Assembly: GCF_024679245.1 (NCBI RefSeq)
Contig: NC_090188.1
Span: 38,111,492 to 38,175,491, forward strand
Length of the DNA stretch: 64,000 bases
Reading direction: 5' to 3'
DNA from: Pseudorasbora parva
Lineage: Eukaryota > Chordata > Actinopteri > Cypriniformes > Gobionidae
The position numbers and the translations under genes were made by a program. Under the pieces are notes generated by a model. That model was not told the origin of the DNA and searched no databases. It was given only the letters and a program-made list of their open reading frames with translations. Shown piece by piece: positions 44,831-62,464 of the stretch; positions within the stretch are counted from its first letter, which is position 1, and every line of letters begins with the position of its first letter.

Positions 44831-45298
44831 TAGGGCTGGGCGATACAACGATAACGATAATTATCACAATATAATTTTCCTCGATAAAACGATAACAACA
44901 GGTCGATAAATTCTCGATATACGCGCTATGCGTAATGCTGCGCATGCGTATTGCAGACTGGGCTTCTGGGTGCTGCACGTGGTGATGTTTACAGTCTGTG
45001 GCTGACAAGCTTGGAGGATCGGAGTTAAGTGGAGCGATTAAAAATGAGCAATAGTGAAGAAAATGCAGCGCTCACGACCAGCTCGGAGGACACGGATATC
45101 GTTGACAAGTTAGTTCGCTCAACTTCAGTGGTTTGGAGATATTTTGGCGATCCCATCCGACATAAAACAGAGCGACGTGCGTGGGCTGCTTATCATAGGT
45201 TCACGTTCACCACACGGAATTTAATTATTAAACTGTCGTGTTTCTTCAAAGTTCTTCCATATAACATTGAGCCCAACACAGCGGTGAATCTACATTAA
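44831..45298 (+). mobile_element. 5' end of a hAT transposon
   Basis: Starts TAGGGCTGGGCGATAC followed by ACGATAACGATAATTATC and TCGATAAA repeats, a terminus type I recall for hAT elements with BED-finger transposases. A matching right end (TCGCCCAGCCCTA) was not found in the window, so the copy is truncated or rearranged. Confidence 0.6.
45044..45298 (+). pseudogene. hAT transposase N-terminal remnant (BED-finger-like)
   Basis: ATG at 45044 opens 84 codons. An acidic lead-in (SNSEENAALTTSSEDTD) precedes SVVWRYFGDP, which resembles the start of a BED zinc finger (aromatic W...F before the Cys pair). The cysteines and the hAT catalytic and dimerisation domains do not follow; the frame ends in non-homologous residues. 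This is likely the first part of an intron-containing or deleted transposase gene. BED fingers bind the transposon ends in this family. Confidence 0.45.
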
Positions 45299-45299
45299 C

Positions 45300-46160
45300 T
45301 ACATTCACACACCGGCTTATTATCTTTTTAGTTGTAGTGGGTGACTTACAACAAGCTAACGTTACCAAACTATAATCACTAAAACATCGGACTTGTACAT
45401 CGCTATCATAATTGTTTGTCTTTGGTGATGTATTCATGACTCCGCATCGCCTGTATCAAAAGAGAAATAATGTCATCTTGTTGATGTGTCGTTTTATTGA
45501 TTTATATGCTGGTTTTGCGTTGATGTAAAGTTTGACATGACTAAAAGCTTGATGCAAAATATTTTAATCTGAACATTGCTTCCTACAGGCATAAATGTAA
45601 AAGAAAAATAATAATAAAATATTATCACATATAACATACTGTATAACAAAAGTATTATTGCCATGGGTGTTATTATTTTATTAAAGTAATATTTCCATGA
45701 CGACACGTGATCCACTTCACCACAGTGACAATAGCACTGTATGGAAGATGTACTATCGCTTTTTTATTTAGTTTTTCCTTTTCTATTCAAAATATTCACA
45801 AACTTGTTGGCTGTGTCATCAGCTACCTGATATTCTGATTCTCAAATACTCGAAGTGAACATGTTTTGTTGTTGAAAAATATAATTTTGTTAGTTAATCT
45901 ATAATGCGCGATGTGTGTGTCGCCATGTTAGTTTCGCAGAGAATCTGTTCTGTCAGATTTATAACACGTGAATTCATCCACTTCTCCTGAAATACATGAA
46001 AGTAAGGGACTGGTAGTGAGTGTTTATCTGATATGAAAATATCACGTCTTCAATGGATTGTTATTGCCGCTTCTATTGACACTACTGTATATTTTACTAA
46101 CTATTAATGTATTGTCTTGCTAGTACTTCTGTATTTAAATGGTTGAAATGTAAAATAAAA
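45300..46160. other. Intergenic or intronic DNA, nothing recognised
   Basis: May include internal sequence of the hAT copy to its left, but I could not confirm that. Confidence 0.3.
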
Positions 46161-46169
46161 CGTGGTTGT

Positions 46170-47145
46170 TAGGGCTGCACGTTTTCAAGTTTTTCATTAA
46201 CCGTTAACCGAGGCCCTTAGCGGTTAATACTCGGTTAACCATACTGTGCGTCAGGGTTATTTTTAGCTTATTAATTTGACGACCGCCATCTCGGTAGTGA
46301 ACGCGCCTATAGAGAGAAATGCACATCATGGATTACATAATCAGAGAGTAGCCTATTTCTTTTCGTTTTAAATTGTTAAAAGACATTTCAAGTTTCTTAA
46401 GATATATTTCATGTCTGCGAGGCGTACGCTGAGTTTCGATAAATTAGGATGAGATGCGCTTCAGTTTACGAGCAATGCGAGTGGTCGCGAGGGAAGCCTG
46501 CATGTTTAGGGCATGTAGTAAAAAATGCAGCCGAGAATGATTCACACAGCGTTTGACTCGCGCGGCTGATGAGCCTCTCCCGGCAGAGAGTTCAAGCATC
46601 TGTGAACTCGTCCCTTCAGCTCTGGCCATCTTGCTTTCAGTCCGCGATTAGCTTTTTTGTTTTCTTCATTACAGTTAAAGTAACCTCTGCTTTTCTCTAG
46701 TCATTCACAAGTTTCTCACTTCAAACTTTCTTTCTTCTGATCCGTTATGCACAGCGCGCGCGGCTCCCGCTCTGCTTCTACCCTAATGCGACTTTTAGTC
46801 CAGTGCGACGTATGTTATTTTCCTCTTCATGACGCATTTTTTGACTGATGCGACTCATACACCGGAGCGACTTATAGCCTGAAAAATGCGGTAAGCACTG
46901 CATTGCAATACTTGCATTTTGCCCCGTCACTCTCAATTTTAAAGTGCTCCCACGCTTTCTTTGCCCGCTTCATTGCCCGCTTAGAAAGCTGGTCATGACT
47001 TCCTTCTTGTGGATATTACAAATGTCTGGCAGCGCTCTTGCGGTCTCTAGGGGTGCAAACATATATTACAACTAAATTCAAAGCACGTCATTGACGCCAC
47101 TTAACCGAGCAAAATGTTTCAATCGGTTAACCATGGACACCCCTA
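46170..47145. mobile_element. hAT element, 976 bp, with perfect 8-bp TSD
   Basis: Begins TAGGGCTGCACG and ends GGACACCCCTA; the octamer GTGGTTGT is repeated exactly at 46162-46169 and 47146-47153. Subterminal GGTTAACCAT and CGGTTAACC motifs occur at both ends. The interior near 46790-46890 has repeated TGCGAC motifs (GCGACTTTTAGTCCAGTGCG, GCGACTTATAG). No transposase frame, so non-autonomous. Confidence 0.85.
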
Positions 47146-47153
47146 GTGGTTGT

Positions 47154-48685
47154 AAGTATACTGAATAGTTGTCATCACGCGTCCATCTCTGAATGATGCT
47201 TGCGCTGGCCAAAGCGTGAAAGAATTATGCACTCGCAACAATGAGACCGTGGGGAAATTTTAACTCGCACATTATCGGAAAAAAAAAGGAGTTTTTTACT
47301 GAAGCAATAAAGCTAAAGTATTAATTTAGCCAAAAAACAAAAATAGTTAAAGTAAATTTCGGTAATTAGATTTGTGTCAATTTAATTCACTTTAAGCTAA
47401 AAAACTGAAACCAAAAATAAAGTTTTGGTATTAATTTTGCTTAATCGTAATTGAAACATTAATACGGTTATGGTGCATTATGTTGTGTTCTCAGGTGATC
47501 AATTAAACCAGTTGTAATAAAGATCTCTGGCAATGAACCACCTATATGTTTTAGATAAATTTGTATGTAATTTGACAAATTTTGTACATGCGTGCAGAAT
47601 TGAATCTGTACGATCTCAAAAAATATTTGGGAGCATTTGTGCGAGTGCAAATAATAGTTGAGGAGCGACCTGTTTTAATTTCACTAAATAATGCACAGCA
47701 TTTTGAATGAATCAGTTAAATCAAAGATTCAATCACTTATTCTCATTCTTGAATGAATCAGTCACTTGAATCGACTCAATGACTCGCTCATTAAGATGGT
47801 CTGCTACCACCTACTAGTTTAGTTTCATTTTTTGAAGTATCGTTCTTTCCAAGTATTTTTTGTGTATTCAAAATAGCAACATCCCTATAGTATTATTATT
47901 TTCATTTAAAATGAAAGATGAAGCATACATTTAATAAGATTAGGGGGAAAAAAATGGCATTTGATAAGATTAGGGGGGGGGGAAATGTCATTTTATAAAG
48001 GTAAAAAAAATGTCATTTTATAAAGGCCCCTGGGGTAAATATCACAGATATGCAGATTTAAATAGGAAATTTTCCAGACTAGCAACTTTAGTTATTCTGA
48101 CAATTAAATGACCGATTAACTTGCACATGACATGACACACACATTTAAAAAGTATATAACATAATCTATAAACATTTAAGATGCTCCACCACTGCTACCA
48201 AGTGAAGAAGTTAGTTTCGAGGCCTGCGTATCGCTCTAGGGTTTTGTTCACAGTGATATGTGTCCACACTGCTGACGTGTTTTACTTTTTGTAGTTTATC
48301 TCTGCATCTCTGATGACGATGGTTGACCGTGTCAGTGTATATTTCATGCACATGGTGCTAATGGTTACGGTCAATGATTTTGGCCCTCCAGAACTGTCGG
48401 ACATTATTTCGTTTTTTCAGTTTCAACCAAATATGTTTGGTTGCTGAAATTTCTGTGCATTAGTTCCAGCAGCTGATGTTAGATGCTTATGCAGGTGTTT
48501 ATCTATCTATCTGATTGATCTAGCATGAGTTATTAAATAAACTCAGCTGTGCTGATGCAGTGAACACATGGGTGAAAGGGCAGTGATCTCTTTTCCCACG
48601 TGCGTTAAAAACATCCTCTGGACCGGAGAAGCTTTCTGCATTCTCTGTCATCTGGCTCCAAACACTGGACGTGTGGGCTCTGTTA
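47154..48685. other. Intergenic or intronic DNA, nothing recognised
   Basis: AT-rich. Two short direct repeats of AATGNCATTT...GATAAGATTAGGGGG occur near 47930-48015. Frames here are short and domain-free. Confidence 0.3.
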
Positions 48686-48687
48686 GC

Positions 48688-49679
<992 letters not shown>

Positions 49680-49900
49680 AGAGGTCGACCGATTAATCGG
49701 CACCAATAGCTGATTGGTGGAACAATCGGTTATCGTCAAAAATCAATACCGATAGTTTTTCCGGTTTGCGTCCATTGCGGAAGCGGCTAAGAAGGCTGCT
49801 GTCATTACACAGTAGCCTACGAGAGCTCTGAGAAGGTTCTGCTGGCATTATATAGCGCGAGAGCGGCCTCTAGAGGCCAAATAAAAAACTATCACTGTTT
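49680..49900. mobile_element. hAT-like terminus TAGAGGTCGACCGATTAATCG
   Basis: A terminus with ACCGATTAATCGG palindrome followed by repeated AATCGGTTATCG and ACCGATAG motifs, as I recall for hAT non-autonomous repeats. The matching end ending in CCTCTA was not found; right boundary is arbitrary. Confidence 0.5.
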
Positions 49901-52039
49901 ACATTAACACGTGAGGCTGCGCGCTTCACCGAACGCTGCACTGAGTGCGCTGACACATCTGACGCGCGTTTAAAACAGCGAAAGGGAAACGGTATGAATA
50001 CAGAACACTTCAGTACATGTTGCCAAATCATTATAACGTTTTTTTTTTTGGTGACTACTAGATGCTTTAGCAGTGAAAGAACAGCAGTATGTGTACTTTA
50101 CTTTGTCGTCGAGGCTGAGAGGAAATTCTAACATTAGCAGTAACATTTACCTCAAGCAGTTAAAGCGATGTAACAACTAGTGATGTAAGAAACCAGACTA
50201 TATGGTCATGCATCCGACAGAAATATAAACACATCAGAAACGCATTTGATTTCAATACATATTTTGTTATTTTGATAAGTGTCAAGTGTTCTAAAAAGCA
50301 AACTGTTTGGATTTATATGAAATAACACTTAATATAATACAGTAATCCATTATAATCCATTATATACAATATTCCATTTGTAACATTAAGTAAAGTTAAT
50401 ACATGCTGTAGAAGTATAATTCATTGTTAGTTTTATCTATTAACCTTTTTTATGCACTATGAACTAACATGAATGATTAAGATACAATTGTATTGCTCAG
50501 CTATTATTAAAAACATTATTACAATCTTTTTGTAAATCGAACTACAGTAAGCAGATATTTTTGAACACTGGCTGGTTATGTACATGCTCAAATTCATTTT
50601 GGATCATTTTTAACCCCAAAAAAGTTACGGACAGCAGCTTTAAATCACAATCACAATTTTTATCTGAAAAATCATGTAGTGTAATATAATGAAACAAAAA
50701 TCTGGTCATTTTATTTGAATTTTTAGCTTAACTCAAAATGGAGATTAAGAAAACAATTCTAAAAAGCCTCTGTGTTTTATGCCTTTTGTTTGCCTTATGA
50801 CATATGTCACCGATCGTTGTCAAAAGAATTACAATATGATTTTTTTTTGGTCTGATTCTCGCATCCTTGTTACAGATTGTCACCTTCAACACACATACTC
50901 CAATCAGGGCAGGAATCTTCAGTCCCCCTCCCGCGATTGCTTTAAGAACGGTACAAAGCAAGGCTGTTGAAAATGACCTTGGCAGTCAAAATTGGTTTAG
51001 AATTTCAGATACACTCTATTCATCAGCGTTTGCCCACACACGGCAGCCTTGCACTCAGAAAAGCTACCAGACAGTCATTTTTAAAGCAAACATTTGAATG
51101 GTTTTATTATGATAACCTGAAGAGTTGTTTGCACTGTATTGGAAAGACGCACCTGTGATTTTACTTTGGCGAATCTGCATTAGGACTGCACAAATTCTTA
51201 GCTGGATTTGGTATTCACTGTAATCTCATCCAAACCTGTATGAATGATCTTTCATCAAGTTCAAAAACAAAAAGGTGTTGTATGTATAGTAACAAGTTCT
51301 TTATACTAATTTGGATTACCACGGTTATGGGACAAAATGTGAGGTTCTGATGGCCTTGAATGCAACAAGTTCTTTCTCAAAATATTTGTAGAGTTTGACA
51401 TTATCACGGATTAGACTGCAAGGACTTTTTGTGCTGAGAAACGACCTACATGTTGCAGTGTTTTGGAAGCTCCTCTGGAATTCGCTCCAATGTTTTTTTT
51501 GAGCGGGAGGCGTGAGGATTGTGTGGAAACATTCCTTTGCTTGGCCGAGCTCCCGTGCTGGTGGAACGCTCCTCAGTTCTTGTGCAAATTTACCCTCAGC
51601 TCGCTCGCTCCCATTGTCAGCCTGTCAAGTCTGTTTTTATGTTTGTTGCTTGAATCCAATTATCCATGACCTGCAACAGAAGCCTGCACCTTTTCTCAGT
51701 ACGACAGACACTGGTTGCTAATTCTTTCATTGCACTTTCTGTTCTCTACCTTCATCAATTTTCAAACAGTGCTTGGAGAATCGCGTTTAAAGGGAATGAG
51801 ATCAGCTGTTTGCCAATAATGACCAAGTAAGCAGCTGAAATGTCTCGTAAAGGTCAGTACTTCAGAGAAGGGAGAGCGGCGTATACATGTTTTCAATTCC
51901 GAAAATCACCCTGAAATTAAATTCCTCTGCCTTAAATTGTCTTTTTCTGTCCTACTGAACCTTAAAGAATGATTTCATTCTCAGTGTTGGTGTTTATGAC
52001 GTCAAAGCTGACATAAATCATCTACATGTAATCATTGCT
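49901..52039. other. Unique-looking DNA, nothing recognised
   Basis: The longest stretch in the right half without visible repeat termini. Overlapping frames of 63-77 codons at 50728-51158 follow a pyrimidine-rich CTTGTTACAG acceptor-like site at 50875, but they lack a donor or protein-like composition, so I do not call an exon. Confidence 0.35.
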
Positions 52040-52043
52040 TTAA

Positions 52044-52729
52044 AGGTGCACTATGTAGTATTTTTGCAGTAAAATATCCAAAAACCACTAGGCCAGTGTT
52101 ATATATTTTGTTCAGTTGAGTACTTACAATATCCCAAATGTTTCAAACTATTTGTAAATTGTGAGAAAATTGCTATTTTAACCAATGAACCGGGACATTT
52201 CAGCATAGCGTTTGAGCGAGTGGCATGTCTATCGTGTCATATCTGCGCTACCCTCGGTTTTATTCTGCAGAAGCGCTTTACTCTTAGCAGTGTTAACATG
52301 TCACAGCAGCGCCGACCGAACGCACAGAGGAACGTCATAGCATCATTTTAAACACACTTAAATGCATCTAATATGATAAACAGAGCTGCTTTACCTTATA
52401 ATCATGACCGGAAAAAGCAGAAGTGCAGGCACCCGGCGACTGTGTCCCGTCATAATAAAAGTCCCGGTACTCGTGAGCCGTGTGTTTGTGTAACAATCGC
52501 TCCAGCGGCCGTGTTCAGCTCCTCAACACTCGGTCCTGCTCTGCTTTACACTACAGTAACGTTAATAACCGCATCAATGAACATGATTTCTGCCCGAGTC
52601 CTATTTTCCACCGGCTGTGAGGTGAAGACCACATGTCCCAAGATGCTGCGCTCACACTTGGCTTCATCAAACTACGCCTTTGTTTAGAATAGGCGCCCTC
52701 TAGTGGACGGAAAGTCGCATAGTGCACCT
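52044..52729. mobile_element. TTAA-target MITE, 686 bp
   Basis: AGGTGCACTATGTAG at the left and CATAGTGCACCT at the right are inverted termini, each next to TTAA (52040-52043 and 52730-52733). TTAA duplication points to piggyBac- or Kolobok-type transposition. The 104-codon frame inside has no domain. Confidence 0.85.
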
Positions 52730-52733
52730 TTAA

Positions 52734-53518
52734 CATGTTTCTGCTTAAATGAAAACATGACATTTGCTAATTGCACAATCTGAGTTGTTTTAGAACTAGG
52801 GATGGTATCGGCTCCGATCCGCCATTATTAGCCCGATCGGGTATTGTTCAGACAGGATCGATCCAAATCCGATACTGTGCGTATAATATTCTGTGTTATT
52901 GTTAAGCCCCAGTGCCTCACAAAAGACACAAAAACATAAAGCATCGTCAAAGCTTCGTGCACTATATTATAAGTGTTCTGAAGCCATTCCATAGTTTAAT
53001 GTGTGTACAGATGAATATTTAAGTTATTAAATTCAAGTTCACGTGAATGCTTCCCTCTGCTGCGGCTAAGGTCATTAAGAGTATTGTTGCTCCTTACCGG
53101 AAATGTTTTTTCAGACATTAGGACACCTGTTTCTAAAAACTTTGTTGTCAAACTATAACATTTCTGCAGCTCTTAGAAGTCACACAGAATCCCAATATAG
53201 AGTATCCAAGGAGTCAGACTGTTCTTTATGAGGACAACTGGCTTTTCAGGGAGCTCACGTCTCCACCATGTTCCTGTTCTTCTTCACTCGTTTCCTTTCT
53301 TACCTCTCACTTGTTTTTGCCCGCGGTGTTAAGAGAAGCCGGGAGCCGTAATCCTCGGCGCACATTGGGCCTGGCTACACACACACCAGCTGCTAGAAAG
53401 AGCTTAGCGCTCTAGATCTCACAATGGCAGGTGGCTGTAGCCCACTGCTTCACCACTTGGGTCATAAAGAGTCCCGTAGACCTTCAGACAACATCAGGTC
53501 CAAGCTTATCTACTCATT
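52734..53518. other. Interval with one hAT-like terminus
   Basis: At 52799 TAGGGATGGTATCGGCTCC with following CCGATC repeats (to about 52870) looks like a hAT left end; no right end was found. The remaining sequence up to the tandem array shows no supported gene. Confidence 0.4.
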
Positions 53519-53735
53519 AGGGCCCAAGCCCTGAAAGGGCGAAGAGCCCTATTGTTCTTCTAAGGATTATTAGGGCCCAAGCCCTGAAAGGGCGCAGAGC
53601 CCTATTGTTCTTCTAAGGATTATTAGGGCCCAAGCCCTGAAAGGGCGAAGAGCCCTATTGTTCTTCTAAGGATTATTATTAGGGCCCAAGCCCTGAAAGG
53701 GCGCAGAGCCCTATTGTTCTTCTAAGGATTATTAT
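53519..53735 (+). repeat. Four tandem hairpin-forming 53-56-bp leader repeats
   Basis: AGGGCCCAAGCCCTG starts at 53519, 53572, 53625 and 53681. Each unit holds two small hairpins: AGGGC-CCAA-GCCCT and AGGGC-5 nt-GCCCT, followed by ATTGTTCTTCTAAGGATTAT. A single copy of the same leader opens the fourth large unit at 63268. Confidence 0.95.
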
Positions 53736-55394
53736 TATTTATTATTATTTTTTTTACCGACTATTTGGGCATTTTTGGGGCCTTTCCCATGCTCGAAAAC
53801 TCTTGAAACTTTGCACACGCATCAGAATGCGCGGCCATCAGGGCCGGGCTGAGGCTGGGACCCGGGCGTGGCAAGGAGGCTCGACAGCGCCCCCTAAAGT
53901 GGGGTCTGAAAACGTGGTCTATAAATCAAACACACTTGCACGTACATATATGAAACTCGGTACACATATAGAGCTCATCGGGCCGAACAACTTTCGTGCT
54001 CTAAGTTATATGTCAGCCCAACACGAAGTGAGCTATTATGGGTTGTTCGGAAAACGCATGCTGTGGAATTTGCGATACTCCTCCTAGACGATTGACCCGA
54101 TCAGCACCAAACTCGGTCAGCATGAAGTCAAGACACTGAGGATGCTAAATTGCGAGCAACTTTCTGATATCTCAAACGGTTTGGCCGTGGCGAAGAGATG
54201 AATTTATGGCGAGAAAAGGGAAACAGGAAGTGTGTTATAACTTTTGCATACATTAATTCATTTTGATGAAACTTCAGCTGTGTGTTCGTTGTAAGAGGAC
54301 GATCACATGGATATGACTTTTGTGAGTCAAAGTTATAGCGCCACCAACTGGCAGCAGGAAGTGTGTCACTTTCAAAATTGCTTTAAATCCCCATCTTATT
54401 TTCACCCGATTTACTTCAAACTTCATCAGTATAATGTCAAAACATGGCAGATATAGACATATAAATGGATTCCTGATTCTAGAAAAACTGTTGTCATGGC
54501 AACGTGTCAAAGTCTAATAATCTTTTTTGGTGTTTTTGAGACTCTTCACATGCTTGAAATTGCATGAAACTCAACACACACATCAGACATGCTGTCCAGA
54601 AGATGCAAGCAAAGTTTCAGAAATGGGCGTGGTAGAGGGGCTCAGTAGCGCCATCTTTTGTCCAAAGTGGGGGGTTAGTTTTATCTACATTCACCAAACT
54701 CGGTATATATATTGTACATTTCGAGCCGGACAACTTTCTAATTTACAGTCATTAGCTGTGACCGACAGGAAGTCAGATAATTTGGTTGGAAGATAACAAG
54801 AAGTCGAAAGCGAGCTCTGAGTTTTTACCCTCTCCTCAAAAGCGATTCATTCAATCTCCTCCAAACTCGGACAACATGAAGTAAATATACAGAAGATGCT
54901 AAAATGCGAACGGTTATTGGATATCTCAAACGGTGTTCCCGTAGCAAAAGCCTAAAAAAGACCAAATAAGCACACAAGTGCCTGGTTCATAAATAAGGCT
55001 ATACTCCCACCTGCTGGTTATTCTATATATCACACTGTTTTTTGTTGTTGTTGTTTTTTCAACACTTATGCTCTCACTTAAATGACCAGTAGAGGGCAAT
55101 ATTGTATAAGTTTTCAAGCAAAAAACCTTGCCTCTGTGTGTGTGTGTGAATGGTTTTCTAGCCTGCTGGAGACTTAAACCTGAATGCACACAGACTCATG
55201 GGGACTTCCCAATGGGTACAAAAGCTTATAAATCAAACAGAATGAGTTCTTTTGAAAAGGTGAAAATGCAGAAAGTTTTGTGTGATGGGTAGGTTTAGGG
55301 TAGGAGCAGTGTAGGAGGACAGAATATATGGTTTGTACAGCATAAAAACCATTATGTCTATGCTGAGTCCCCAGAAAGATAGTGAACCAGACAT

Positions 55395-55397
<3 letters not shown>

Positions 55398-55432
<35 letters not shown>

Positions 55433-55544
55433 AGGGGGGGGGATGGGCTGCTTTATACCTGCAGCTTACTACAGTGTGTGTGTGTGTGTGTGTGTGTGTG
55501 GAGGGGGGGGTGGGGGTATGGGCCGGTTTATACTTGCAGCGTTA

Positions 55545-55600
<56 letters not shown>
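55398..55600. repeat. (TG)n tracts in unit 1
   Basis: Three TG tracts (about 55398-55431, 55473-55500, 55547-55600) separated by G-rich GGAGGGGGGG and by CTGCAGC-containing spacers. Confidence 0.95.
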
Positions 55601-55603
<3 letters not shown>

Positions 55604-55904
55604 TCACTTTCTCTCGATGGTAATAATTGAACCGTTACATAACATAGGCTAATACAAATGTAAAAAATAAGTTAAAAAAATTAAAAAATACTTTGAATTA
55701 AATACAGGTTTCCTGGACTTACAAAATATTGCCCTGCAAAAGATAACTTTGCACATATTTGAAAATGACCTATTATATCCTATTACATTAGAATTCATCT
55801 ATAATTAAATTACATCATAGGTGTGGCTTGAAACTTTTCCCCACCGTTTAGACTTTACTATTATTGTTTTGCTGAAAATCATGTTTAATCTAAATCTCAC
55901 TTTG

Positions 55905-56041
<137 letters not shown>

Positions 56042-56551
56042 TTGTAGGGGGATGGTGCCAGCTTCATTTTGATTGTGAAAAGATTAGCTCATTGCTGTGT
56101 GCTTTGGCAAGCATTAAAGGATAAAAATATATATTATTCTGGGTTACAATAAAATTATAGAACCAGTTAATTTGTAACAATAGAAAAAACACATTTGAGT
56201 TTCCTTTTCAAACAATGAAGTTTGTGTAACCTAAAAATAAGCAGATTAATGCCTTTTATTTGTGAACGAAAATGAGAGCTAATGATATAGAATAACAAGA
56301 AGGGGGGAGTATAGCCTTAGTTAAGAACCAGGTTGGATATGTCCTTGAGAACACCGTTTTGAAGATAAAACTATTGTTATTGCAAAACAGTGTTTCCAGA
56401 CAGTGAAGAAAAAAAAACTTTCTCCCACTGTTTAGATTTTTTTTTTTTTGTTTGTTTCAAATCTTGTTTCTTTCGGAATTAGACTCTGCCTCTCTGTCTG
56501 TCGTCCCCCTCCCCCCTCACTCTCCCTCTCTGAGTTTCACTCTGTTTGGGT

Positions 56552-56556
<5 letters not shown>

Positions 56557-56599
<43 letters not shown>
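56557..56599. repeat. (TG)n microsatellite
   Basis: About 20 TG dinucleotides preceding GGAGGGGG. Confidence 0.95.
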
Positions 56600-56600
<1 letters not shown>

Positions 56601-57630
56601 AGGGGGTCTCACTCTTTGTGTGTATCACCTTGTCTCTTGATTGTCATAATTTAAACCTTCATATCACAAATAACTCACTTTAGTGTGAAAAATAAGTTAA
56701 AAAAAAACAAAAAATATACTATATCTTTAATTAAAATACTGTCCTTCTGAACTTACAACATTTTGAGCTGCAAAATATACATTTGCACATAATTGAAAGT
56801 GACCCATTTTATCCTAATACATAAAAAAAAAAAAAAAATCTATATTTAAATTTCATAATAGGTGTGGCTTGTGGTCATAGGGGTACCAGCTGCTGTGATA
56901 CATGTGGCATATTAGAGCAATTTTCAAATATTCTCCTGTTTAAATGCATATTGCCTGTCGTGCACATTCTCAGCGGTATAAAAACATGCTGCATGTTTTA
57001 GAGAGGTCGACTTTGACCAGTAAATATATTCAGATGACTTTGATATCGTTATTTTAAATTTAATTACATTTAAACATTTAAAAGTGGCTGTTTATAATAC
57101 ACTTCCATAAAATGTATGCAGGCATATTCCTCTTACCTGACACTGATATTAAAATAATTTTTGTGGTTTCTGTGATTTGGCTTTATTTTTTATTATTTTT
57201 TATTTAAAAAAATATTGAATGCCACACATATTGAAATAAAAACAAGCATGCTTTTTGCTACATAAAATTGGTGAACAATCACAAGCTACGGTAGGTCAAA
57301 AACACATAAAGAGAAGTGTAAGGATAATACAACATCAGCATTTGGAAAGTATTCTGCACTCATTTTGAAATTGACATTTGACATCATCTGACATAAAATT
57401 AATGAATAAAATGTAATTGATCTCATAGATGTGAGTGTTGTGGTTCCTGATCATAGCAGCACCAGTTGCTGCAGTTAATGAGGTGAATTAAAATGACTTC
57501 GACATAGTCCCTTTATTTATTTTTTCCCATATTAAATGCCTATTGGCCTGCTGTGCACAGTTAAGCTGATGCCACCGGGGTGGCGGTGCCCCCGGCTTGG
57601 GCCCGTCATCGCTGCTCGCAGCTTTAATTA

Positions 57631-60677
<3,047 letters not shown>

Positions 60678-62063
60678 TTTTTTTTTTTTGTTATTATTTA
60701 TTATTTTTTTACGCGACTATTTGGGCATTTTTGAGGCCCTTCCCATGCTCGAAAACTCTTGAAACTTTGCACGCGCATCAGAATGTGCGGCCATCAGGGC
60801 CGGGCTGAGGCTGGGACCCGGGCGTGGCAGGGGGGCTCAACAGCGCCCCCTAAAGTGGGGTCTGAAAACGTGGTCTATAAATCAAACACACTTGCACGTA
60901 CATATATGAAACTCGGTACACATATAGAGCTCATCGGGCCGAACAACTTTTGTGCTCTAAGTTATGCGTCAGCCCAACAGGAAGTGAGCTATTATGGGTT
61001 GTTCGGAAAACGCATGCTGTGGAATTTGCGATACTCCTCCTAGACGATTCACCCGATCAGCACCAAACTCGGTCAGCCTGAAGTCAAGACACTGAGGATG
61101 CTAAATTGCGAGCAACTTTTTGATATCTCAAACGGTTAGGCTGTGGCGAAGAGACGAATTTATGGCGAGAAAAAGGAAACAGGAAGTGTGTTATAACTTT
61201 TGCATACATTAATTCATTTTGATGAAACTTCAGCTGTGTGTTCGTTGTAAGAGGCCGATCACATGGATAGGACTTTTGTGAGTCAAAGTTATAGCGCCAC
61301 CAACTGGCAGCAGGAAGTGTCACTTTTGTCCAAAGTGGGGGGTTAGTTTTATCTACATTCACCAAACTCGGTATGTATATTGTACTTTTCGAGCCGGACA
61401 ACTTTCTAATTTACAGTCATTAGCTCTGACCAACAGGAAGTCAGATAATTTGGTTGGAAGATAACAAGAAGTGGAAAGCGAGCTCTGAGTTTTTACCTTC
61501 TCCTCAAAAGTGATTCATTCAATCTCCTCCAAACTCGGACAACATGAAGTAAATATACAGAAGATGCTAAAATGCGAACGGTTATTGGATATCTCAAACG
61601 GTGGTCCCGTAGCAAAAGGCTAAAAAAGACAAAATAAGCACACAAGTGCCTGGTTCATAAATAAGGCTATACTCCCACCTGCTGGTTATTCTATATATCA
61701 CACTGTTTTTTTTTTTTTTTTTTTTCAACACTTATGCTCTCCCTTAAATGACCAGTAGAGGGCAATATTGTATAAGTTTTCAAGCAAAAAACCTTGCCTC
61801 TGTGTGTGTGTGTGTGTGTGTGAGAATGGTTTTCTAACCTGGTGGGGACTTAAACCTGAATGCACACAGACTCATGGGGACTTCCCAATGGGTACAAAAG
61901 CTTATAAATCAGACAGAATGAGTTCTTCTGAAAATGTAAAAATGCTTGAAGTTTTGTGTGATGGGTAGGTTTAGGGGTAGGAGCAGTGTAGGGGGACAGA
62001 ATATATGGTTTGTACAGCATAAAAACCATTACGTCTATGAGTCCCCAAAAAGATTGTGAACTA

Positions 62064-62128
<65 letters not shown>

Positions 62129-62431
62129 AGAGAGAGGGAGGGGGGCTGATTTCTACCTTCAGCTTACTACAGTGTGTCTGTGTGTGTGTGGGGGGGGGGG
62201 GGGGGGGGGGGAGTGGGAGGGGGGGGCTGATTTCGAACTTTAGCTTACTACTGTGTGTGTGTGTGTGTGTGTGTGTGTTGTTCTAGCCTGGTGGGGACTT
62301 CAACCTGAATGCACACAGACTCATGGGGACTTCCCAATGGGTACAGAAGCTTATAAATCAAACAGAAGGAGTTCTTTTGAAAATGTAAAAATGCAGAAAT
62401 GTGTGTGATGGGTAGGTTTAGGGGCAGGTCA

Positions 62432-62464
<33 letters not shown>

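Noticed and set aside
50728..51158. Overlapping 63-77-codon frames after an acceptor-like site
   Set aside because: No donor, no recognised protein, and several overlapping frames on both strands are equally open.
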